A program made the translations under genes and the position numbers. This document shows, piece after piece, positions 17,364 to 27,508 of a stretch of 64,000 nucleotides of DNA (position 1 is the first letter of the stretch; every line of letters begins with the position of its first letter). The stretch is from NCBI RefSeq assembly GCF_012847335.1, contig NZ_JABBDX010000001.1, forward strand, positions 248,001 to 312,000, in the 5' to 3' direction. A model generated the notes under the pieces. That model was not told the DNA's origin. It worked only from the letters and a program-made list of their open reading frames with translations, and made no database searches. The stretch is from Psychrobacter sp. MF31. GTDB taxonomy: Bacteria > Pseudomonadota > Gammaproteobacteria > Pseudomonadales > Moraxellaceae.

Positions 17364-19259
17364 ATGCAATTTCCAAAATCCTACGATGTGGTGGTTATCG
17401 GCGGCGGTCATGCCGGAACTGAAGCGGCGCTTGCAGCAGCAAGGATGGGCGCAAAGACGCTTTTATTGACTCACAATATCGAAACGCTGGGTCAGATGAG
17501 CTGCAACCCTGCCATTGGCGGGATTGGCAAGTCGCATTTGGTTCGCGAAATTGACGCGCTTGGCGGAGCAATGGCGCTGGCAACTGACAAATCTGGGATT
17601 CAATTTCGGGTTCTAAATAGCCGAAAAGGTGCGGCAGTTCGGGCAACGCGAGCGCAAGCCGACCGCATTTTATATAAAGCCGCCATTCGCGAAACGCTTG
17701 AGAATCAACCAAATTTAGACATTTTTCAGCAAGCCGCTGACGATATTTTGGTAGAAAATGGTCGCGCAACAGCGGTCGTGACCTCAAGCGGCATTATTTT
17801 TAACACGCAAACGGTCGTTTTGACTTCCGGAACGTTTTTGGGCGGCGTTATTCATATTGGTCTTGAAAATTCCAAAGGTGGTCGCGCAGGTGACCCGCCC
17901 GCCATTAAGCTTGCGGATCGTTTACGTGAATTAAACCTTCCTGTGGGTCGCCTCAAAACCGGAACGCCCGCGCGAATTGATGCCCGAAGCGTTGATTTTA
18001 GCGTGATGACGGTTCAGCCAGGAGACACGCCGCTGCCGACCATGAGCTATATGGGAAGCACCGCCATGCACCCGCGCCAAGTCAATTGCTATATCACCCA
18101 TACCAATGCCAAAACGCACGACATTATCCGCCAAAATCTCGACCGCTCGCCGATGTTTTCGGGAAAAATTGAAGGTGTAGGACCAAGATATTGCCCCTCA
18201 ATTGAGGATAAAATTCACCGTTTTGCGGACAAAGACAGCCATCAAATCTTTATTGAGCCTGAAGGATTGACGACGCATGAACTTTATCCCAATGGCATTT
18301 CAACAAGTTTGCCGTTTGACGTTCAGCTTGAATTTATCCATAGCATGAAAGGCTTGGAAAACGCGCATATCACGCGTCCCGGTTATGCCATTGAGTATGA
18401 TTATTTTGATCCCCAAAACTTAAAGCCAACGCTTGAAACCAAGTCTATTGATGGGCTGTATTTTGCCGGTCAAATCAACGGCACAACGGGCTATGAAGAA
18501 GCAGGCGTTCAAGGTTTACTTGCGGGGATTAATGCCGCGCTGGTGACTCAAGACAATCCTGATTTTGAGGTTTGGACGCCGCGCCGTGACCAAGCGTATT
18601 TGGGCGTGTTGATTGACGATTTAATCACCCATGGTACCAATGAACCGTACCGAATGTTCACCAGTCGCGCCGAATACCGCTTGCTGCTGCGTGAGGATAA
18701 TGCTGATCAGCGGTTAACGGCGATCGGTCGTAAGCTTGGGCTGATTGATGATGCGCGTTGGACGGCTTTTGAGCAAAAAATGGATGCCATTGCAAGCGAA
18801 CAATCGCGCCTAAAAGACTTGTGGGCAACGCCAATGAACGTGCTTGGCAAAGCGTTTAGCGAGCAAACCGGCGAGGCGCTGACCAAAGAAGTTAACGCGC
18901 TTGACTTGTTAAAACGACCGCAAGTTCATTTTAATGATATTGCCAAGCTGACGGACTCTCAAGTCAATGAGCAAGTCGGTGATCAGATTGAAATTTCGGT
19001 CAAATACGCCGGCTACATCGACCGCCAGCAAGAAGACATCGATCAGATGAAGCGCCTAGAAAATACGCCGATTCCGGACAATTTTGACTTTAGCGCCGTC
19101 TCAGGGCTGTCCAACGAAGTGGTTCAAAAATTGGCTAAAGTTCGCCCTGTTACCCTTGCTCAAGCCAGCCGAATCAGTGGTATCACTCCGGCGGCGATTC
19201 AGCTTCTTGCGATGACCATTAAAAAGCAAAAAAAAGCAAAGGCGCTGCTTGATGGTTAA
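17364..19259 (+). CDS. mnmG: tRNA U34 carboxymethylaminomethyl modification enzyme MnmG (GidA)
   Basis: 631 residues, full length. With MnmE it installs the (carboxymethyl)aminomethyl group at C5 of U34, using FAD and a folate donor. The FAD-binding [17 protein letters not shown] lies near the N-terminus; [18 protein letters not shown] and [17 protein letters not shown] are the two MnmG signatures. The tRNA- and MnmE-binding C-terminal helical domain ([19 protein letters not shown]) is intact. It acts on the same base as MnmA in this window. No mnmE is in view. Confidence 0.97.
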   Translation: MQFPKSYDVVVIGGGHAGTEAALAAARMGAKTLLLTHNIETLGQMSCNPAIGGIGKSHLVREIDALGGAMALATDKSGIQFRVLNSRKGAAVRATRAQADRILYKAAIRETLENQPNLDIFQQAADDILVENGRATAVVTSSGIIFNTQTVVLTSGTFLGGVIHIGLENSKGGRAGDPPAIKLADRLRELNLPVGRLKTGTPARIDARSVDFSVMTVQPGDTPLPTMSYMGSTAMHPRQVNCYITHTNAKTHDIIRQNLDRSPMFSGKIEGVGPRYCPSIEDKIHRFADKDSHQIFIEPEGLTTHELYPNGISTSLPFDVQLEFIHSMKGLENAHITRPGYAIEYDYFDPQNLKPTLETKSIDGLYFAGQINGTTGYEEAGVQGLLAGINAALVTQDNPDFEVWTPRRDQAYLGVLIDDLITHGTNEPYRMFTSRAEYRLLLREDNADQRLTAIGRKLGLIDDARWTAFEQKMDAIASEQSRLKDLWATPMNVLGKAFSEQTGEALTKEVNALDLLKRPQVHFNDIAKLTDSQVNEQVGDQIEISVKYAGYIDRQQEDIDQMKRLENTPIPDNFDFSAVSGLSNEVVQKLAKVRPVTLAQASRISGITPAAIQLLAMTIKKQKKAKALLDG

Positions 19260-19381
19260 TGTGGTTTACCAAGGCGATACTTAGTGTAACGATCAATCGG
19301 AGTGATATTTGTCAAGATAAAGGCTTAATAAAAATCAACTTTTAAAATTAATTTTTTAAAAAAGATAAAAGGAAACTGATT

Positions 19382-19579
19382 ATGCCTTATGACAAATTAT
19401 CGGACTTACCGGACAATGTAAAAGACCATCTACCAGAGCATGCTCAAGAAATTTTTCGCGCCGCCTTTAATAGTGCGGCAAAAGAATACGATGACGAGGC
19501 AAGGTGGTTTGCTACCGCTTGGGCAGCGGTTGAAAAGGTCTATCATAAAAACGCCGACGGTAAATGGGTAAAAAAATAG
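19382..19579 (+). CDS. ChaB family protein
   Basis: 65 residues of the small ChaB family. The core LPDNVKDHLPEHAQEIFRAAFN and WAAVEKVYHKNADGKWVKK match. In E. coli chaB lies beside the ChaA cation antiporter, but its role is uncertain; no chaA is nearby. AAAGGAAAC precedes the ATG at a good distance. Confidence 0.85.
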   Translation: MPYDKLSDLPDNVKDHLPEHAQEIFRAAFNSAAKEYDDEARWFATAWAAVEKVYHKNADGKWVKK

Positions 19580-19681
19580 TCAATTTGGCAGGCGCTATGA
19601 TATTCTAATGCTTCCCAATATTTTTTATCTGTTTTTCACTTTGTCAGCTATTGATAAAGTGACTTTTCCGTTGACCTAATT

Positions 19682-20641
19682 ATGATTGATGCTATTGTTT
19701 TTGCTATTGCGATTATCCTGCCCAACCTTATTTTAATGGGGTTGGGTTTTTTTATGCAAAGGCGCGGCGCGGCAAGCCCAGCGTTTGTTGATCAGGCGTC
19801 AAACTTTGTGTTCAATTATTGCCTGCCGTGCTTACTATTTTTTAGTGTGGTGGACAGCCAAGTCGATTATGGCAAGCAAGTTCAGCTCATTTTAGCAGGC
19901 GTGGTGGTGACGTTTATTTTATTTTTTGGGTCGGAAATTTATGCGCGCCGCTTTATTAAAAGTGCGGCTGATCAAGGGGTCTTTGTTCAAGGCGTATTTC
20001 GCAGCAATATGGCAATCATTGGACTGGCAACCGTTGCTAACGCTTATGGCGATGAAGGCTTGAGCATTGGCGCTGTTTACATGGGGCTTGTGACCATTTT
20101 ATTTAATGTTTTGGCGGTGATCACTTTAAGCCGCGTGTTTAAAAGCGTCGAGGACACTTGGCTGACCAAATCAAAATTGATCATTAACAAGCTGATTACC
20201 AATCCGCTGATGATTGCCCTCGTTGGCGCGTTTGTTTATAAAGCGCTTAATCTGCCAGCAATTCCGAGCGTGATTCATAAAACTGGCGATTTATTGGCGT
20301 CGGTCACGTTGCCGCTTGCGCTGATTTGCGCAGGAGCAAGCATTGAGCTGAGATCAATGCTGAGTCTGTCGGGCGTTTCGATGCAAGCAAGCGTTGGGCG
20401 AATTGTCATTGCACCGCTCATTGCAATTGCCGTTGGGCTGGCTTTTGGGCTTCAAGGCATGCATTTAGGCGTGCTATTTTTGATGGTGGCAGCGCCAACG
20501 GCGGCGGCAAGCTATGTTATGGCAAAAGCAATGGGCGGTAATGACATTTTGGCGGCAAATATTTTGGCATTTACCACCATTGTTGGCATGTTTGGGATGG
20601 CAATTGGCGCGGCGGTACTTCGCGGTATGGGGCTAATTTAG
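19682..20641 (+). CDS. AEC family (auxin efflux carrier-like) transporter
   Basis: 319 residues with about ten hydrophobic helices arranged as two five-helix halves, the AEC layout. Recognisable family features are FNYCLPCLLFFSVV in the first half, the central polar loop near residue 155, PLALICAGASIEL, and VAAPTAAASYVMAKAMGG at the C-terminal crossover. Bacterial AEC proteins export or import malonate, malate or other small acids. The gene stands alone before a terminator, so the substrate cannot be guessed. No clear ribosome-binding site precedes the ATG. Confidence 0.85.
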   Translation: MIDAIVFAIAIILPNLILMGLGFFMQRRGAASPAFVDQASNFVFNYCLPCLLFFSVVDSQVDYGKQVQLILAGVVVTFILFFGSEIYARRFIKSAADQGVFVQGVFRSNMAIIGLATVANAYGDEGLSIGAVYMGLVTILFNVLAVITLSRVFKSVEDTWLTKSKLIINKLITNPLMIALVGAFVYKALNLPAIPSVIHKTGDLLASVTLPLALICAGASIELRSMLSLSGVSMQASVGRIVIAPLIAIAVGLAFGLQGMHLGVLFLMVAAPTAAASYVMAKAMGGNDILAANILAFTTIVGMFGMAIGAAVLRGMGLI

Positions 20642-20654
20642 CAAATCATCTACT

Positions 20655-20686
20655 AAAAAACCGCCAATGAATGAGCGGTTTTTTAG
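20655..20686. terminator. Bidirectional terminator
   Basis: aaaaaaccgc (20655-20664) pairs with gcggtttttt (20675-20684), between the convergent AEC gene and the HmuY-like gene. Confidence 0.88.
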
Positions 20687-20699
20687 GTTAACAAGTTAA

Positions 20700-21920
20700 T
20701 TATTGAGCGGCAGTTGCAGGTTGAATGTCAAATTTAAATTCCCAAAAACTCGCCGCTGTTGTGGTGGCATCAGGATAATTAATTTGCGTTAAATGCATTC
20801 TAGCAAAGCTGTTGCCCGCTGCTGAGCGGATCAGCGCGCCTTTATTTGGATTGGCAGTCATTCGATGATTGCCACCGTTATAAGTGAACCAACCATAATC
20901 CAAGTTTGGATAGTTTCCTGTTGCTGCTGGATTTAAGCTTGAGCCTTTGGCATCTTTGATCCAACCTGCAGCGCTGGCAGGTTTTTGATAAGCACTGACA
21001 TTTTGTAAGCTTGTCAAACTTTCAGCTTGGTTGTCCGCCATAAATTTGGCTTTGATCGGCTCGCCTTTGTCATCAAAGTAAGCTTTTGAAGCGTCAGCAA
21101 GATAAGCGCCAACTTTGCCATCTCCTGAGTTGCCACCATTTAAAATAATGCTGTCACGTTTAAAGGCAATGTGCCAAGGCGCTGATTTATCAACGACTTT
21201 TCCCGATTGCAAATTAAAATATGTCCAGTCGGTTTGACTTGAGGCATCAATTTGCTGAGTTTTTACCGCATTTGGCACCGCCGTATCGATCCAGCGCAAG
21301 GTTGGGAATCCTGACGTTGTGCCTTTATAATAGTTAATAATTTGAACGGCAAAAATGGGCAATTGCACCGAGCTTACAGTTTCTGAATTGGTATTGTCTG
21401 TGGTGATCAAATAAACGCGGTTATTGGGATACAGCTTATGATCGTTGTTTAAATCATAAGCATACCACGGGCTTTGATTAAAAATGCCGCCGTTTTTGTC
21501 CTCATTATAAAGAAAGCTGATATCGCTACCTGTTGCAGGGTCGCGGGTGGCGTGGTTATATTTTAGCAGCTCGCTCCAATCCATCAGCCCAAACACGCCG
21601 CCTTTTCCGGTTCCTGATGCGCCACTATTTGACCAAAGCTTGACGCCGCGATCTTGATTTTCAAATTTGACATCCCAAGTGTTTCCCGAGCAGTCGCTTT
21701 CAACTTGAGTGTCAAAATCAAAGCAGGACACCGCGCCTTTTACGGTATTGCTGATCGTCCAAGTGGCGCTTTGGGTGAAGCTTGACGTTGTTGGCGGCGC
21801 GTTTGGCGTTACCGCTGTGCCGCCGCCGCTATCACTGCCGCAGCCCGATAAGCTTGCCATAACCGCTGATCCTAAAATTAGGGTTAAAGCTTTAGATAAG
21901 GTTTTGGTTTTTCTTGCCAT
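20700..21920 (-). CDS. HmuY-like heme-binding lipoprotein
   Basis: 406 residues. The lipoprotein signal ends MASLSGC, followed by a Gly/Thr/Pro-rich linker. HmuY-type segments are visible: DWTYFNLQSGKVV, then WHIAFKRDSIILNGGNSG. HmuY proteins capture heme at the surface and pass it to a TonB receptor. The ATG at 21920 follows AAGGAAATAATAATC; an upstream frame to 21992 is not supported. The gene lies 131 bp downstream of the TonB receptor gene on the same strand and is probably co-transcribed. It is about twice the size of Porphyromonas HmuY, with an extra C-terminal region (residues about 290-406) that I do not recognise. Confidence 0.78.
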   Translation of the reverse strand: MARKTKTLSKALTLILGSAVMASLSGCGSDSGGGTAVTPNAPPTTSSFTQSATWTISNTVKGAVSCFDFDTQVESDCSGNTWDVKFENQDRGVKLWSNSGASGTGKGGVFGLMDWSELLKYNHATRDPATGSDISFLYNEDKNGGIFNQSPWYAYDLNNDHKLYPNNRVYLITTDNTNSETVSSVQLPIFAVQIINYYKGTTSGFPTLRWIDTAVPNAVKTQQIDASSQTDWTYFNLQSGKVVDKSAPWHIAFKRDSIILNGGNSGDGKVGAYLADASKAYFDDKGEPIKAKFMADNQAESLTSLQNVSAYQKPASAAGWIKDAKGSSLNPAATGNYPNLDYGWFTYNGGNHRMTANPNKGALIRSAAGNSFARMHLTQINYPDATTTAASFWEFKFDIQPATAAQ

Positions 21921-22050
21921 GATTATTATTTCCTTAAAATTAAACATTAAAAAGCTAAAAACGATAAAACGGCACAACGGTAAAACAAACAAGCTTGGGC
22001 AGTGACCACGTTTTTAAACATAGGTGAAGCGATTGCCAAGTTTCGAAAAA

Positions 22051-24174
22051 CTACCAACGATAGCTTGCGCCAATCAGCCACTCGCGGTTGTCAATGGGTC
22101 GAAAGTCGCTTGGGTCTTTGATGTCGCGCTGAACATCAAAAACATTGTTAATGGCGCCATAAATACTTAAGTTGTCATTGGCTTGATAATTTAATTTGCT
22201 GTCCAAATTCCAAAAGGCAGGCGAGTAAGATTGATCTTCGGTGCTAATCAGCTGCTTTGATTCATACGTCAATCGCGGAATAAACTGCAATTTGTCATTG
22301 ATTTGATAATCAACGCCTAGCATGATTTTATGGTTGGGGCGATAGGTCAGCTCACTGTCCGCAGTTTTATTGTGCGTTTTTAAATACGCATAGCTGGCTT
22401 GCAATGTCGCATTGTCTAGCGCCTGCCAATCGATGCCAACATCACCGCCATAGGTGTAGGCGCTATCAACGTTGGTATATTGATAAATGGAAATGCCGTT
22501 TTCAATTAAAGCATTGCTGTCATCAGTTTGGATTAAGTCTTTAATATCGTTATAAAAGCCGTTGGCATTGACACTTAACTTATCGCTCAGCTTACTTTGA
22601 TAACCCACTTGAAAACTGGTTGAAGTTTCCGGCTGCAAGTTTGGATTTCCCAGTACCTTATAGCCCAAATTGCTGTGGTCAAAAACATAATAGCGCTCTT
22701 TTAAGTTTGGCACGCGGTAGCCTGAACCAATACTGGCGCGAAAAATATGGTCGCGACCTTGAGCATCCATCGCGTTATATTTCAAAGCGACTTTTGGGGC
22801 AATATGATCGCCAAAGTCCTCATCGTTTTGGTAGCGAATGCCGGTTAATACTTCAAAGTTGTTGCCGATCAGCCAGTCATCTTGCGCGTAAATTTCGCCA
22901 ACGGTTCGGCTCACTTCATCGCGGCTAAGTTCGCTGACTTGATTTTTGGTTTGGGTTAAGGTGTCTTTTTGACCTTGAACGCCAAATTGAATTAAATGTG
23001 TATGTTTATCCGACAAAGTAATGGTAGGTAAATCAAGCTGAGCTTGAGCAAGGGCAGTGGTGATGTCGGTATCACGAGCTGAATCGCGCTCCTGCTCAGA
23101 AAACGTGTCCGATTGGCTTTTATAGTCTTCAAATAAGCCTTGAACCAAAAGCTGATAGGGCGCTTGGTTTGATCCCAGATGGATATCAGAGCGACCACCA
23201 ACGCTGATCCGGTTTTTGGTAATGGCTTCGTTACGCTGCTGCGGTAAGTTGAGGGGTGGCACGTAAAGGCTAAAGCGGCTGGTATCCTCTTCTTTATAAT
23301 GGGTCGCTTCCGCCCAATAGTTGGCGTTAGTTAGCAGCGTGCCTTGGGTGTTTGATATTGCGTTTTTGCCATTTGGGGTAAAGTCCAATCGCGCGGTGAT
23401 TTGTGATTGTTTGCTGGCGTCTTTAAGCCGCGACCACGTATCGGAATCAAGACTCAAGCCTTGATCGTCCAAATACGATGCAGAAAGCCTACCGCGAAGT
23501 CGGTCACCTTTATCTAACGCACCCTCAATCCCTGCCTCTATAAATCGTTTATTGGCATCAAAGCTTTTCCCTGACGGGTTTTGCTTGCCGTTGGTAGCAA
23601 GCTCGGCGGTAACGTGAGCGCGGGTATTACCAATCGGTTTGGTGATGATATTAATCACTCCACCCATCGCCGCGCTACCAAACTGCGCGGACGCTGCCCC
23701 TTGGACAATCTCAATTTGCTCAATATCCACATTCATATACTGATCAAGATTGACCGTCGATCCGGTGCTTGCAGTGATCGGCAAACCATCTATCAGCACC
23801 AACACTTGATCGCCGCTAAAACCTTGCATGACCACTTCATAACCGGTTTTGCCATGAATTTGACGTAAATAAACGTTTGGAAGCAGCTTAAGCGCGTCCT
23901 TTAACGTGTGTGCCTGATTGTCATCAAGGGTTTTTTTATCCAAAACCTGAACAGCAACGGGGGCGTCATTAAGCGTTTTGCTTGATTTGGTGGCAGTGAC
24001 AACGACCGTGTCAAGCTTGGTGCTAGGAGCGCGGTTATCAAAAAGCGAGTCAGCCGCCGCTTGCGCAGGAATGGCAGCAACAGCAAATGCCGTCATAATG
24101 GCAACACTCAAGGCTTGCCGCGGTAAATTAGGCGTGGTAATGAAAAATAAAGGGGTCATTAAAAAAGCCATCAA
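22051..24174 (-). CDS. TonB-dependent outer-membrane receptor, probably for heme
   Basis: 707 residues. After a signal peptide ending near AIPAQA, the TonB box region reads KLDTVVVTATKS, the plug domain includes DALKLLPNVYLR and VLVLIDGLPI, and the plug ends with GVINIITKP. The remainder is a beta-barrel finishing in WLIGASYRW with the aromatic C-terminal residue expected for outer-membrane insertion. It faces hmuS across a control region with Fur-box-like sequences and is followed by the HmuY-like gene, so heme is the likely ligand. Starts at 24174, 24171 or 24159 cannot be separated. Confidence 0.9.
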   Translation of the reverse strand: MMAFLMTPLFFITTPNLPRQALSVAIMTAFAVAAIPAQAAADSLFDNRAPSTKLDTVVVTATKSSKTLNDAPVAVQVLDKKTLDDNQAHTLKDALKLLPNVYLRQIHGKTGYEVVMQGFSGDQVLVLIDGLPITASTGSTVNLDQYMNVDIEQIEIVQGAASAQFGSAAMGGVINIITKPIGNTRAHVTAELATNGKQNPSGKSFDANKRFIEAGIEGALDKGDRLRGRLSASYLDDQGLSLDSDTWSRLKDASKQSQITARLDFTPNGKNAISNTQGTLLTNANYWAEATHYKEEDTSRFSLYVPPLNLPQQRNEAITKNRISVGGRSDIHLGSNQAPYQLLVQGLFEDYKSQSDTFSEQERDSARDTDITTALAQAQLDLPTITLSDKHTHLIQFGVQGQKDTLTQTKNQVSELSRDEVSRTVGEIYAQDDWLIGNNFEVLTGIRYQNDEDFGDHIAPKVALKYNAMDAQGRDHIFRASIGSGYRVPNLKERYYVFDHSNLGYKVLGNPNLQPETSTSFQVGYQSKLSDKLSVNANGFYNDIKDLIQTDDSNALIENGISIYQYTNVDSAYTYGGDVGIDWQALDNATLQASYAYLKTHNKTADSELTYRPNHKIMLGVDYQINDKLQFIPRLTYESKQLISTEDQSYSPAFWNLDSKLNYQANDNLSIYGAINNVFDVQRDIKDPSDFRPIDNREWLIGASYRW

Positions 24175-24285
24175 TCAAAATCACGCGCCAAACTTTTGGT
24201 TAAGCATCAAAAATAGCGAGAGATAAAAGTTCGGTTGCGTTACGAGTAGCCATGAATCAGAAACAAAGTAACGATATGCTAATAT

Positions 24286-24304
24286 AAATGATAATAGTTA
24301 TCAA
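24286..24304. promoter_or_regulatory. Fur-box-like sequence 1
   Basis: AAATGATAATAGTTATCAA contains GATAAT and a partly palindromic TTATC, a good partial match to the 19-base Fur consensus. It lies between the divergent TonB receptor and hmuS genes. Confidence 0.6.
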
Positions 24305-24312
24305 CTGTTAAA

Positions 24313-24331
24313 TTATAATTATTATCATTTA
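24313..24331. promoter_or_regulatory. Fur-box-like sequence 2
   Basis: TTATAATTATTATCATTTA holds an ATTATTATCATT stretch matching Fur hexamers. Its centre is 27 bases from box 1 and 73 bases before the hmuS start. Confidence 0.6.
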
Positions 24332-24394
24332 CAAATAAAACAAAGTTCGGCATAATCACTCTAATTTGATTTTTCACCCAATAAGGAGCCCGCC

Positions 24395-25513
24395 ATGACC
24401 AAATCTGTTGCTATCTCTCAAAAAGACACTGCGCTTTGGCAATCGTATCAAGATAAAAAAGCGTCAAATCCCATGCTATTTCCAACTGAAGGCGCAACAG
24501 CGCTTGGTATCAGTGAGTTTGAATTGCTCCTTGCGGCGCCTTACAGCCAATATATCGGTAGCGACTGCAAAGCCGTATTAAAGCAATTTAAGGATTTTGG
24601 TGAGGTTGAAAGCATCGTTCGTAACGATTTGGCAGTTCACGAAAAAACGGCGGCATATCATAACCTTAAGCTTGGCGACAAAATGGGCATCGCGCTAAAC
24701 GTTGGCGGTTTAGATTTGCGTTTTTTTATGGGGCGCTGGAAGCATATGCTTGCGGTTACCGATTTAAGCCGCGATAAGCCGTCTTATAGCATTCAGTTTT
24801 TTAATGAGTCGGGCGCGGCGATTGATAAGGTTTATCTTCGCGATCTAAGTGAGGAGGCGATTTCGCGCTGGCAAGCCATGATTGCCGAGCAAGCAAAAAC
24901 AGTAAGCGTCGACAGCATTGAGCTTGAAATTACGGACGCGCCAAAGAACTGGCAACTTAAAACCCTTGATGACGCGGCGCAGTCGGAGCTTGAAAAAAGC
25001 TGGCTTGGAATGAAAGACGTTCATGAATTTCATGGGCTATTGCAAAAACTAAAAGTTGACCGCGCCAGCAGCTACGCTCAAGCGCCTGAAGGCATGACGG
25101 CTCAGCTTGAAACGGTAGCGGTTGAAGCCATGTTTGAAAAAGCGCGTGAGACCAAGTGCCCAATTATGATTTTTGTGGGCAATAGTGGCTTAGTTCAAAT
25201 CCAAACGGGAACGGTCAAAACGCTCAAACGCATGGGCGATTGGTTCAATATTTTAGATAAAGACCACAACAATTTTACTTTGCATTTAAAAGACCAAGCG
25301 CTAGCGCAAGTTTGGTGTGTAAAACGCCCAACGGTTGATGGCATCGTGACTTGTATTGAAGGCTTTGATGATAACGGCGTGAGCATTTTTAGCGTCTTTG
25401 GTCAACGAATGGAAGGCAACGCTGAGCTTGAAACTTGGCAAAAAATTACCGCTGAGATGATTGAAAAATTTGGGATCATCCAAGCAGAAGAACGCCAAGC
25501 AGTAAATGCTTAA
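24395..25513 (+). CDS. hmuS: Hemin-degrading factor / heme-trafficking protein HmuS
   Basis: 372 residues, the standard two-repeat HemS/ChuS/HmuS size. The protein binds imported heme in the cytoplasm and delivers it or degrades it to release iron. The two structurally repeated halves are visible (EVESIVRNDLAVHEKTA with GRWKHML in the first; KCPIMIFVGNSGLVQIQTG, GDWFNILD and FTLHLKD in the second). AAGGAG lies 7 bases before the ATG. It opens the plus-strand heme operon hmuSTUV downstream of the Fur-box-like sites. Confidence 0.92.
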   Translation: MTKSVAISQKDTALWQSYQDKKASNPMLFPTEGATALGISEFELLLAAPYSQYIGSDCKAVLKQFKDFGEVESIVRNDLAVHEKTAAYHNLKLGDKMGIALNVGGLDLRFFMGRWKHMLAVTDLSRDKPSYSIQFFNESGAAIDKVYLRDLSEEAISRWQAMIAEQAKTVSVDSIELEITDAPKNWQLKTLDDAAQSELEKSWLGMKDVHEFHGLLQKLKVDRASSYAQAPEGMTAQLETVAVEAMFEKARETKCPIMIFVGNSGLVQIQTGTVKTLKRMGDWFNILDKDHNNFTLHLKDQALAQVWCVKRPTVDGIVTCIEGFDDNGVSIFSVFGQRMEGNAELETWQKITAEMIEKFGIIQAEERQAVNA

Positions 25514-25620
25514 CCAATTTATGTTTGATAAGCGTGCCGTCAACAAGTTAAAGCAAGTGACTGCTTCTCAATGATTTATGGTTAACTTTAATAATGAAAA
25601 TAGACAATCAAGGAGCGATG

Positions 25621-26436
25621 ATGTCGCCTCAAGCGGTTACTGTGATGAGTCAATCAAAATTTTCGGCGGCGCTGATCTTTGGGCTGCTGTCTGCAACGAG
25701 CCTTTCAGCGCAAGCTTATGATCGCATTGTGGCGATGAGCCCTGATGTGGTGGATGTGATGGTCGCGCTTGGGGCGACCCATAAACTGGTCGGCAAAGAT
25801 GCTACCAACAGCAATCCTGCGCTAAAACATGTGCGACCGGTGGGAATGCACCGCAATATCACTGCCGAGTCTGTGCTTGCGGTCAAGCCTGATTTGGCGC
25901 TTGGCAGTTACATGGTTCAGCCGGCAAGCATTTATCAGCGCTTAAACGGCTTAAAAGTAAAAGCGGTCAACGTCGCTCCTAAAGAAGATGCTGCCACGTT
26001 TGCAAGTAGTATCAAAATGATTGGCAACTATGTCGGCAAAAAGTCGCAAGGCAATCAATTGGCAACTACGTGGCTTAAGCAAATGCAGCCGATGAAAGCC
26101 ACCAAAAAGCGCTATGTGCTCAGCTATGACGGTCGTATTGTTGCAGGAAAAGGGACGGTTGGTGATGAGCTGATTCGCCGAGCAGGCGGTATCAATGCCG
26201 CGAACGTGTCAGGACTTAAGCCCATGTCGCGTGAAGGTTGGCTTGCAGCTAAGCCGGACGTCATCATCATCGCCGATCATAATCAAGCTATGGTTGGCGG
26301 TTTGGCAGGATTTAGCAAGCGACCTGAAATTGCCGCAAGTAAAGCTAGCGTTCAATTTTGGCCAGCGGACAGCTTTTTACGCTACGGGTTAAATTCCCCG
26401 CAAGTGCTTAAAAAGCTGAATGCTGCTGGAAGCTAA
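25621..26436 (+). CDS. hmuT: Heme ABC transporter periplasmic binding protein HmuT
   Basis: 271 residues. After a signal peptide ending at SLSAQA the mature chain begins YDRIVAMSPDVVDVMVALG, the opening of class III (TroA/BtuF-like) binding proteins. VGMHRNITAESVLAVKPDLAL and GKGTVGDELIRRAGGIN also match HmuT. It carries heme from the outer-membrane receptor to HmuUV. AAGGAG sits 5 bases before the ATG at 25621; in-frame ATGs at 25594, 25618 and 25645 are alternatives. It lies 107 bp after hmuS. Confidence 0.9.
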   Translation: MSPQAVTVMSQSKFSAALIFGLLSATSLSAQAYDRIVAMSPDVVDVMVALGATHKLVGKDATNSNPALKHVRPVGMHRNITAESVLAVKPDLALGSYMVQPASIYQRLNGLKVKAVNVAPKEDAATFASSIKMIGNYVGKKSQGNQLATTWLKQMQPMKATKKRYVLSYDGRIVAGKGTVGDELIRRAGGINAANVSGLKPMSREGWLAAKPDVIIIADHNQAMVGGLAGFSKRPEIAASKASVQFWPADSFLRYGLNSPQVLKKLNAAGS

Positions 26437-26478
26437 TCCCATAATTTTAAAGATGTTTAATTTTATTTTTTATAAGTC

Positions 26479-27483
26479 ATGTTTATTATGGCAAATTTAG
26501 CAAATATGCTTGCCGCACCACTTCCTATCAGCCGCAAAAAATATAGAAACGGCATTTATTATGTGATGGCGGTGCTTGGCTCATTGATTTTAATTTGGCT
26601 TGGGCTTGGTATCGGGTTTGGGGAGTGGTCAAATCCACTGCACTTAGATGAGACCATTTGGCAGCTTCGTTATCCGCGCGTGGCGACGGCGCTATTGGTT
26701 GGCATGGCGCTGTCAGTCAGCGGGGCAGCGCTACAAGCTTTGTTTGAAAATCCGCTTGCCGATCCAAGCTTGATTGGTACGTCAGGCGGCGCAGCGCTTG
26801 GCGTGGTTTTGGTGTTGGCTTTTGGGATAGGCGGTATTGGCGTGCCATTCGCGGCTTTTTTAGGAAGTGTTTTGGTGTGCTTGTTTATTTTGGCATGCCA
26901 TCGATTTTTGGGTGGCGGTCAGATGGGGCTGCTGATTTTGGGTTTCGTCATTAGCGCATTTTGTGCGGCGGTGGTCAGCCTGATTTTGTTCATGTCCGAT
27001 GATTTGGTGCTGCGCTCAGCAACCAATTGGCTGTCAGGAAGTATGGCAGAGGCAGGGTTTGTGCCGCTGCGATATTCCATCATTTCCATGCTGCTTGGGT
27101 TAGCTATTTTATTGCCGCTTGGTCGAAAGCTTGATGGCTTAATGCTTGGCGAAACGGCTGCCAAATCGCTTGGCATTCAAGTGGGGGCAACGCGCTGCTT
27201 GGTGGTGATTGCCTCGGCATTGTTGACGGGCGCGGCGGTATCGCTTGCCGGCGTGATTGGGTTTATTGGCATGATGGTGCCAAACCTGCTAGCGATTTTA
27301 TTTGGCGGCGGTCGGATGCGCCTTATGATCTGGTCGGGCTGGCTTGGCGCGATGCTGCTTTTGGTGATTGATGGTATGGCGCGGCATGTGGCTTATCCGG
27401 TGGATGTTCCGGTTGGCATTGTCTTGGCGCTTTTGGGTGGTCCTTTTTTTGTTTGGCTATTTGTCAAAAGCTCGCGCCGCTAA
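26479..27483 (+). CDS. hmuU: Heme ABC transporter permease HmuU
   Basis: 334 residues of the FecCD/BtuC permease family with about ten membrane helices. Hallmarks are RYPRVATALLVGMALSVSGAALQ, ENPLADPSLIGTSGGAALGV and LAGVIGFIGMMVPNLLAI, the latter near the ATPase-coupling region. It forms the inner-membrane channel with HmuV. It begins 42 bp after hmuT. The start is uncertain: ATG 26479 and ATG 26488 both lack a clear ribosome-binding site. Confidence 0.94.
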   Translation: MFIMANLANMLAAPLPISRKKYRNGIYYVMAVLGSLILIWLGLGIGFGEWSNPLHLDETIWQLRYPRVATALLVGMALSVSGAALQALFENPLADPSLIGTSGGAALGVVLVLAFGIGGIGVPFAAFLGSVLVCLFILACHRFLGGGQMGLLILGFVISAFCAAVVSLILFMSDDLVLRSATNWLSGSMAEAGFVPLRYSIISMLLGLAILLPLGRKLDGLMLGETAAKSLGIQVGATRCLVVIASALLTGAAVSLAGVIGFIGMMVPNLLAILFGGGRMRLMIWSGWLGAMLLLVIDGMARHVAYPVDVPVGIVLALLGGPFFVWLFVKSSRR

Positions 27484-27508
27484 TTTGACATGAAACAAGG
27501 ATTTGGGA

